Positions 56,647 through 64,000 of a DNA stretch of 64,000 bases are shown here, in pieces; the first letter of the stretch is position 1; every line of letters starts with the position of its first letter. Both the position numbers and the translations under genes were made by a program. Source of the stretch: Apostichopus japonicus (lineage: Eukaryota; Echinodermata; Holothuroidea; Aspidochirotida; Stichopodidae); NCBI RefSeq assembly GCF_037975245.1, contig NC_092564.1:1813984-1877983 (forward strand), in the 5' to 3' direction. The notes below the pieces were generated by a model. It saw nothing but the letters and a program-made list of their open reading frames with translations. It was not told the origin of the DNA and did no database searches.

Positions 56647-57560
56647 TGAAGGCGCACCCCTACCATACCCCTATTATGCTTCTCCTTTATCAGTTACCCT
56701 TCTTTCATAGTGGAAATTTCTGGTATAGTTGCATGGCTGATTTAATGAGGTAAGGTCATATATGGGTAACAAAAACCAATGTTACGACATGTTAATTTTG
56801 TATCATTGCATCCAAATCATGTAATATTCACACATAAATGGCCACCCCCCCGCCACCCCCGCCCTCTCCCTATCTAACAAATGCTGTAATTCATTATAAT
56901 AATCTTCCCTCAAAGGGATTCTATCTAGTTAAACATCAGGAAGTGCAGATGTGTTTCTTTACTCCAATTGGACAATATTCGCCTACAGTCCCTGCTCCTT
57001 CCTGCACTGCACAAATACATATAAATAACAAACTTAGTATAACACGTCCACCATTGCTCGTTTTCACAGTTAAGGATTATGCAGTAAATGCAAAGGAGAA
57101 GTTGTTTTCCAAATATCCCAACTGGTATTTCTTACCTATGTTGTCTTACTGTCTGTATTCAAAAAATGAGGGAGAACAAATGATTGGAACTAGTAACGAT
57201 TGCCAAAATTTCATTTATATCAATTATTTTTTGTTTCAAGTTAAATTTAAGAATCATGACAAAACTGTCTTTTTTGCTAATTGTTCTCATTTTTTAGTCT
57301 TCGTTGTGTTGTTTTTGCAGTATTAACTCATATATTTATATATAGTATTTAGCTTTTCATCTGTGTGCTACTTTTCTGTACTTTTAGATAAGTATTATTA
57401 TCTCTATATTGTTTACTTCTTTTCTGTTTGTATTTGACCTTTTGTTTGTACAGCAGATTAGAGCATTTATATTTTATTGGATAAGGCCCTTTTAAAGTTT
57501 CGAATATTATTTTTGTAAGTAATTTATAGAAAGTTTGAAATTAAAAAGCAAATAACCAAA
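56647..57560 (+). other. 3' UTR of CTHRC1-like B
   Basis: The AATAAA of unit A is ATTAAA here (57540-57545), a weaker but common poly-A signal. It contains the 162-codon counterpart of the UTR ORF (56838-57326). Confidence 0.55.
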
Positions 57561-57589
57561 GCAAACAACCAAAGTATTTGTAAATTTTT

Positions 57590-57895
57590 ATATATGTGTA
57601 TTGTTTGCATATGTATATTGTTTGTGTATGTATGTGCATTGTGTGTGTATGTGTATTGTTTGCATATGTGTATTGTTTGTGTGTTGTTTGCATATGTATA
57701 TTGTTTGTGTATGTATGTGCATTGTGTGTGTATGTGTATTGTTTGCATATGTGTATTGTTTGTGTGTTGTTTGCATATGTATATTGTTTGAATATGTGTA
57801 TTGTTTGTGTGTTGTGTGTGTGTGTGTATTGTTTGCATATGTATTGTTTGTGTGTTGTGTGTGTATGTGTATTGTTAGCATATGTGATATGTGAT
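57590..57895 (+). repeat. TG-rich minisatellite (unit B)
   Basis: Same 17-bp-type repeat as 42455-42690, longer by about 70 bases. Confidence 0.9.
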
Positions 57896-59099
57896 ATATT
57901 GGATTCCTGCTTGTAGTCACCACCATGCCACAAGGTGAAACAAGGGTAATTCGTAATGTATCATATATCACTTGAAACTCAACACATCATACCCTCCACT
58001 ATGAAGCAGAGTCAACGAAGCGTGATTCATGTCCCCTCCTCAACCATCCTCCACCCCTTTTCCACCCCCCCCCCCCCCCCGCCCCCTCCTCCTGCAATAA
58101 CCAAAAGTGGAAATTCAGGATGGGGAAGTTGTTTTAGAAGAGGAAATAGCAAGATATCTCCTGTTCCAATAAACAAATAAAAAACTTATATATTTCCAAT
58201 AAAAAATCTCAAAATGAGCATGTTTCTCTACAAGAGAAAGAAGGCTGACAGTGAAAGAAAAGGACAATTTTCTCATTATTTAGACATATTTAGACATTTG
58301 TGTTCAAAGAACTAATTCTATGAGCACAACTCGTACTATGTAGCTTGTTCAATGTGTAATCCAATACACCTTCTAATGAAACATATGGTTCTTATATAAA
58401 GAGAAATTGACATCATCAGCTAGAGATAACACTATGTATTTGTGAATTCTAGTTACGATTGTCCCTTCTGGATCAAATACCACTAGAACCAACCACAGCT
58501 GCTATTGTCAGATATCAAGCCCCACTATGTCCAAATGTTTAGAAACGAATGGAGTCGCTAATTACTTGTACTCATTAACATCTATGAGGGTGTCTTGCTT
58601 TGATCAATTGCAAATCTTCCTTTGCAGTAAGAGCTCTGTAGATTTGATGAGATTGCCTACCAGATGTAAATAGCTGCTTTAAATACCTTCTCTTGAGTTT
58701 TTAATAATCTCTCTTCAGGTGGTTATTTACCCACAATGTCCTCTTAGTTTCAATTGTACAGACGTGAGTACATCATGTGACTGAGTACCTTCCATACAAT
58801 GATCCGTAATTAAGCCTTTCGACACAGTACAATACCCACCTGACATAATGCTGCTGTCACGTGCTACTTAAACCCTTAGACATTGCAAAATGAAAGAGAA
58901 CAAAATCTAGTCATAGTTGTAGTCTCATTGCCTCAAAGCTATCATGGAGTGGTCCAAGGGTCACCCTCAACATGCTACAGTAAACATCTCCAGTACTGGA
59001 ATCAAACAGGACCATCAAATCTCCTTCATTCACGTCAATGCGAAGCCAAGTTGTCTGGCATCGACCTTCTTTGGAGACTTAACTTCAGCATTTGTGTTC
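57896..59099. other. Region between the two gene ends (unit B)
   Basis: Counterpart of 42691-43898. No exon is seen; a C-rich run lies near 58064-58085. Confidence 0.6.
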
Positions 59100-59122
59100 T
59101 TTATTGCCGAATCTCTCCTTGT

Positions 59123-59336
59123 TCAAACTGCTGCGACTCCTCCAAAGATTTTATAAACCATGGACTTCAAATTTTGCTCTGGAGTGTACTCAGCTGCCAA
59201 GATGGCATTCATTGCACAGATGGTATCGTTGACTGACCTGCACCTTAACCAGATTCTGCCATTCATGCCTACTGTCACCTCCAGCGGGATTTTCTTGCCC
59301 AGCACTCTCAGAAGAGAGCAATCTGGTGATAAGATT
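59123..59336 (-). CDS. EXOSC3: EXOSC3-like B, last exon (KH domain)
   Basis: GMNGRIW signature intact; ends with TGA. Confidence 0.88.
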
Positions 59337-60460
59337 CTGCAACATAAATATACGTAACTCTTTAGTGGGACACTTTGAACTGTATCGATAAGCACTAGCT
59401 GAACATCTAAGAAGAGAGTACATGAATTATAAACCACAAATGTGAATGACAGTTTAGAATGTAGGTAGAAGCCTTATAGTATGTTCTTGATGTAGACTAT
59501 GTTAAAATGGAAGCTATGTTCCCTTCTAATATGAAGATTACTTGCAATTCAAAATTTGTCTACAGCAAATTTTTTTTTTAAACACAATGCTACACTTTGC
59601 ATGAAATTTGTCATTTACTAACATTTGGTATCAAATTCATCATGACTAAAACTGGTCTCCAAAACCACACTCAGTAAGTGTTAGTCCACCAGACCTGTAC
59701 CACAGTTGATAACGGTAGACCCATTCAGTTAACAAAAGCAAACTGAAAGATTACATTAACTTTGGTGAGAAACAAAAGTTTTCCGATGTAATAAATGGTT
59801 AATGACTCTCTTACCTAAATTGAGTATTGGAAGGGAATAATATAACATGACATGTTTGGTTGGAATTTAAAATTCTATGAGTTAAAATATGGTTGCTACA
59901 ATCATTTAAGTAAGGAAAGAGGGAAAAAAAACAGAGAATAAAAGGACATATATCTCTCTACGAAAGTCACGATATTAAATTTAGGAGTGGTCATAATTCA
60001 CCTTTTTACACTCTTTGACAGACTTTAGATACCTGTTTTAAAAGATTATTCTTGTCACAAATATATATGCAAACTCCTTTCTGACAAAACCAAATCTACA
60101 AGTGTTTTGTTTGTTACTCACTTTCTGCAGAGGTGAAGGGAGCACTTAAACATGAAACCCTCTCTTGACAGGACTCCCAGTCCATTGCTTTGACCAGAAC
60201 CATCAATACACACCAGCTCTGGTTCCATGTCTCTGTTTGCTACGAGCAGTTTAGCATACACAAGATCTCCAATCTATAAAAAAAAAATAGTTATGGAAGT
60301 GAAGAGAGCATTCCCATAAAGTACTGTGACATATTTGAAATGGTAATGAGTCTGGCCAGAGGTTCAACACCAGTAATGAAGGTCATCATTCCACTGCAGG
60401 CTTTTGCCATCTGTATTAAACAATGCTAGTCCTGTTTCGGTGACACACACACACACATAA

Positions 60461-60501
<41 letters not shown>

Positions 60502-61270
60502 CGTATATATTAAACGGTAATTGAAGTCGGAAAATCAGAGTTGGAAAATCAAGAACAGTGAAAACTTCCAGCCACCACTGGGATTCGAACCTGAGCTTCC
60601 TGCTTTATATGCGGACACCCTAACCAACTAGGAAATGGACACTGATTGACTCTGCAGAGGTTCTAAACCAGTAAGGATGGTCGTCATTCCACTCTAGGCT
60701 TTTGCCGACTGTATCAAACAATGCTAGTCCTGTTTTAGTGACATATTTTTCCTTACTCTAGAGATCAAGCATGATGCCAACCAAGTCCAAATCATGTGTC
60801 AATCCTGCAGCCTGATCTTGAAAGAGATGCTTTGAAGAGAACTTTGCTGAATGAAATGGATATATACACCCATCTTCCTAGCCTATCATGTTGCAAATTA
60901 AACAGATGAATACTCATAGGGTTACATTTATGCTAATCTATTTGATAATCAATGTTTACTTTCCTCAGTTTAAGGTAAAAGAATAAACTAACCTTATTCT
61001 GTACATTTAGAGTCTGGCAATCTGCTTCAAACATTTCTGAGAAATTTCAAATACTTGGGCATGGAATTAATTTAGACAACTCATTTCTCAAGATCACACT
61101 CTAACTTAAGACGGACATACCTGAACATTAGGTCTATTCCTTTTCGTGGCGCCTTCAAAGGAAAGGTACGGTAAAGCCGCAGGTAGGTTTGATCCAATAT
61201 TCACCCTGAATATGTCTCCAGCTTTCAAAGATACCACTCCAATTATGCTTTCTCCTTTTGCTGGTATATA
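59123..61270 (-). CDS. EXOSC3: EXOSC3 (exosome RRP40) C-terminal exons, copy B
   Basis: Exons 61270-61121, 60273-60122 and 59336-59123 join in frame to 171 residues (S1 and KH domains). Against copy A I see two residue changes, both in the KH exon, and three silent changes (ACA/ACG, CAT/CAC, GTG/GTA). This is the pattern of sequence still or recently under selection. As in copy A, no N-terminal exon is found before unit C begins. Confidence 0.88.
60122..60273 (-). CDS. EXOSC3: EXOSC3-like B, middle exon
   Basis: Same splice sites and phase as copy A. Confidence 0.88.
60350..60750 (-). repeat. tRNA-derived SINE pair in EXOSC3 intron (unit B)
   Basis: Counterpart of 45145-45480. A mirror (CA)n(TA)n(TG)n block (about 60442-60502) has grown inside the SINE body. 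Confidence 0.75.
61121..61270 (-). CDS. EXOSC3: EXOSC3-like B, first visible exon (S1 domain)
   Basis: Fifty codons starting YIPAKGE. Acceptor GACTCCCAG, donor GTATGT. Confidence 0.88.
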
Positions 61271-62393
61271 CTGGGAGTCAAAACAAAGGCAGTGACACAG
61301 GTTTTCAAAATTACAAAGAAACAAAAAAAGTCTGTGACTGTTGATATGTAACACACTTAATATTAAGACCTAAAGAAACTTTTTCTTAGTTAATTAACAT
61401 GTCAAACAGAATGTCAAACCCTTTCCAAAAGTATAGATAAGGAATAAAATGTATATACAATGTGGATATCAAATCTGGTTATTTAATTAGATAACAAGGA
61501 TATTATCAGGAGGTTGAATATCTAGTAGATCTCTAACAGTAGAAATTAGAATACTGATCAATGTCTTAGTGGTTGAAGTTTGGCCTTTTCCAGTAAACAC
61601 TCGACTAACTTTTATATTTACTGTACATAGTATGTATTGCAGAGCTGTTGGACTGTCGGTATGAACATCATGTTGTAAAACAAAATAATTTCAAATTCAG
61701 CAATTGTTAAAGTGTTCAGGACATAACCAAATAATGGCTTCCATCCTCCTCACTGTCCTATAATTTTATAGTTCGGCATGACACTTGTGTCCCATTCCTC
61801 TTATTAATTTGTTTTCTGCTTTGTTGTTATCTGTCTCTGAATAAGGAATTATGAGGATCAAACACCCCACCTTCTGTCTATACCTTCACAGCCTTTTATG
61901 CAGTACATTAGAAGTGCAGTTTGTTGATAGATTTATATTTAACATACAAAGTTACTGTACTTTCATGGCTTTGAAATAGGCCTAACTTAAGCAAAATTAC
62001 AATATTTCTGAATTCAACTCTTTCATTTTCTAATACTTAATCACAAATATAAAAACAACACTGTCGCATTATTTTGTCGCAATGAGCTTGAAATATTTCA
62101 TTTTGTACTTTTAGTGATAATTAATGTTTGCAACAAGTTGTCAGTTCATATCCCGATATGAGGCTATTAAAGTTGATCATAAACCGAGTAGGTACAGTAG
62201 GCATAGCTGACAATGTTGGGAAAGTCATGGACAGCAGTGGTAGGCATCTCTTTGCTTGACACATTAATTCCAGGACATACTTCAAAATAAAAGTTCAAAC
62301 CAAACAAAATGTGAGAATTTATTCATGAATCTGATAAAAGTAACTGGATAAAAATATTGAAAGATCTAGGCCTATCTAGTATAGGATCGGTAT
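61271..62393. other. Region upstream of visible EXOSC3 exons (unit B)
   Basis: Counterpart of 46005-47127. Nothing recognised. Confidence 0.55.
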
Positions 62394-62977
62394 CCAGTCA
62401 AAACGTCCCTTTACCAAAACGTCCCCGCTTTTTTAAGACTAAAACATACCCGCTTTTTACCAAAACGTCCCCGCAGTCATAACATCCCCGTGAGTCAAAA
62501 CGTCCCCGCTTTTATAATCAGTTGGAATGCAAGTGTGGATGTTTTTAGTTCAAATCAAATAGTAAGATTAAGTATAGCTTAGGTTGAAAACACAGTTTTT
62601 AGGAGTGGGAAGTGCCGGTTATGAGGGTGGAAACATTTTTGGGTATAATTTTCTGAGGTAAGATCATATAAATAGAAAAGGGAATGCAAGAGGGCTCTAG
62701 GGTAATAGGATTTTTTTTAAACACAAGTTGATTTCTGAATGAATATATACGATATTATATAGATATATATATTGTATAGTATACGCATCCAAATTCTTTT
62801 TAATTCCTCTTGTATAATTTTTTTGTTTTCCTTAATTCGTTAATTCACTGAAAAACATATATTGATAGACGGAGACGTTTTGACTTACGGGGACGTTTTG
62901 ACCAACGGGACGCTTTGACCAACGGGGATGTTTTGACCAAAAGCGGGGACTTTTTGGTAAAGGGACGTTTTGACTGG
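62394..62977. mobile_element. Foldback element with GTCAAAACGTCCCC subrepeats (unit B)
   Basis: Same element as 47128-47712, one base shorter in the left arm T-run. Confidence 0.8.
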
Positions 62978-63293
62978 TAAGCATAGGATCCCCCATTCAT
63001 TCCTTCAGTCTTTCTGTAATTGTGTATATGATCAGAACAACTTCCCAACTTCTCGCAACGAAGCTTACGTTATACATATATATGGCAGAGCCGTATATAC
63101 GGCTCTGACTCTCTGAGGTGTAGTCACCTAGACCAATTAGCCTAACGTTGAAGCTGAGGCTTAGGCCCTGACTACGGTCTAACGTTAGTTGCTGTGACTG
63201 TGTGTGAGTATCATATCATGCTTACTCTTCTTTGATGGTTGTCAATCCAGAATGCATGATCCTCTCTTGATATTAGAACACCACATTACATTG

Positions 63294-64000
63294 TTCACTT
63301 CATCCCAACTGAGCAATCGAACAATTTTCTGCAAAATGTTGAATTGACAACTTATCGTATCTCGTCAATTCAACTTTTTTATGCAAAATGTTTCATTGTT
63401 CACTTCATTCCAACTGAGCAATTGAAAAATGTTGAATTGGCCAGATGTGATAAATTGCCAATTCAACATTTTGCAGAAAACGGTACCAATGCTCTACAGT
63501 CAAGCTGTTACTTTACACAATAAAATACAGTGGTCGATATCAATGCATCATGTTCAAATAAGTCATGTTTGTAGTTTGCGGAGTACAACATGAATCGACC
63601 ACTGGAACCTTGTAATATCTAATTTATGTAAATGATTTAAGCTTTCGTCTCGCGCACTGCTCTGCTGATATGTAAGCCCTGGATGCTGTTACTATACTTT
63701 TCACATCTTTGGTAAGAATGCAGAGGAAATCTCAAACATAGCTAGTTGTAGATTCAATGATCACATGCAGAATATTGTAATCATTTAGAGAATACAAGTT
63801 AGCTGTTTTCTTGTCTTTTCAAGATTTTCCAGCCTAAATTTAATGAAGCCTATAATATGTCAGTTGTATGTTTCAGAGGACCGTTGTGAAGATTTAACCT
63901 GCGAACCAAGTAGCCGCTGTTTAATACAGTTTTAATTTAATAACATCATAAATATATGGTGTATGTGTATTTGTAAACAGCGAAGGAATTGTTTACTCAC
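63294..64000 (+). repeat. Segmental duplication unit C (left end only)
   Basis: Starts with the same boundary minisatellite and continues as at 48029. The window ends before the position where a third CTHRC1-like exon 1 would be expected (about 64600). Confidence 0.92.

Overview
The window is metazoan nuclear DNA. It has GT-AG introns, poly-A signals, AT-rich spacers, (TA)n, (CATA)n and (TG)n repeats, LINE, SINE and hAT-type debris, and an intact Gmr1-like LTR retrotransposon. Gmr1 elements are known mainly from deuterostomes. With the CTHRC1-like and EXOSC3-like genes this points to a marine deuterostome invertebrate, perhaps an echinoderm such as a sea cucumber. That placement is inference from style and gene families; no species marker is present.

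Left part (1-3.85 kb): two decayed, minus-strand non-LTR retrotransposon fragments, one CR1/L2-like reverse transcriptase and one L1/Tx1-like C-terminus.

Centre (3.9-30.4 kb): a satellite-like tandem array of a single tRNA gene, tRNA-Asn(GTT), all on the minus strand. The monomer is 171 bp (74-nt gene plus about 97 bp spacer). I count 70 full-length copies, 4 copies sharing one 4-nt anticodon-loop deletion, and several broken edge copies. The array is interrupted by three identical 5'-truncated LINE tails (and a shorter related one), two solo LTRs and one complete 8.2-kb Gmr1-like element (17982-26228) with an uninterrupted 1550-residue Gag-Pol in the order gag-PR-IN-RT-RH. All three LTR insertions have the same CATGA target duplication and repeat at exactly 2161 bp, so they are one insertion multiplied by array recombination. 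At the right edge, two related retroposons sit inside tRNA units at almost the same base.

Right part (about 32.9-64.0 kb): a tandem segmental duplication with a period of 15.1-15.3 kb. Two full units (A about 32921-48028, B about 48029-63293) and the start of a third (63294 onward) are visible. Each full unit carries a four-exon, plus-strand gene for a secreted CTHRC1-like protein (197 residues) and, tail to tail with it on the minus strand, the last three exons of an EXOSC3 (exosome RRP40) gene whose N-terminal exon I cannot find. The introns hold a LINE tail, a minisatellite that duplicates the exon-2 end with its splice donor, and a nest of three hAT-like elements one inside the other. A foldback element with GTCAAAACGTCCCC subrepeats lies at the end of each unit.

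The CTHRC1-like and EXOSC3-like genes are unrelated in function and travel together only because they lie in the same duplicated segment. The tRNA array is an independent Pol III locus. Most short ORFs in this window lie in LTRs, microsatellites or spacers and are not genes.
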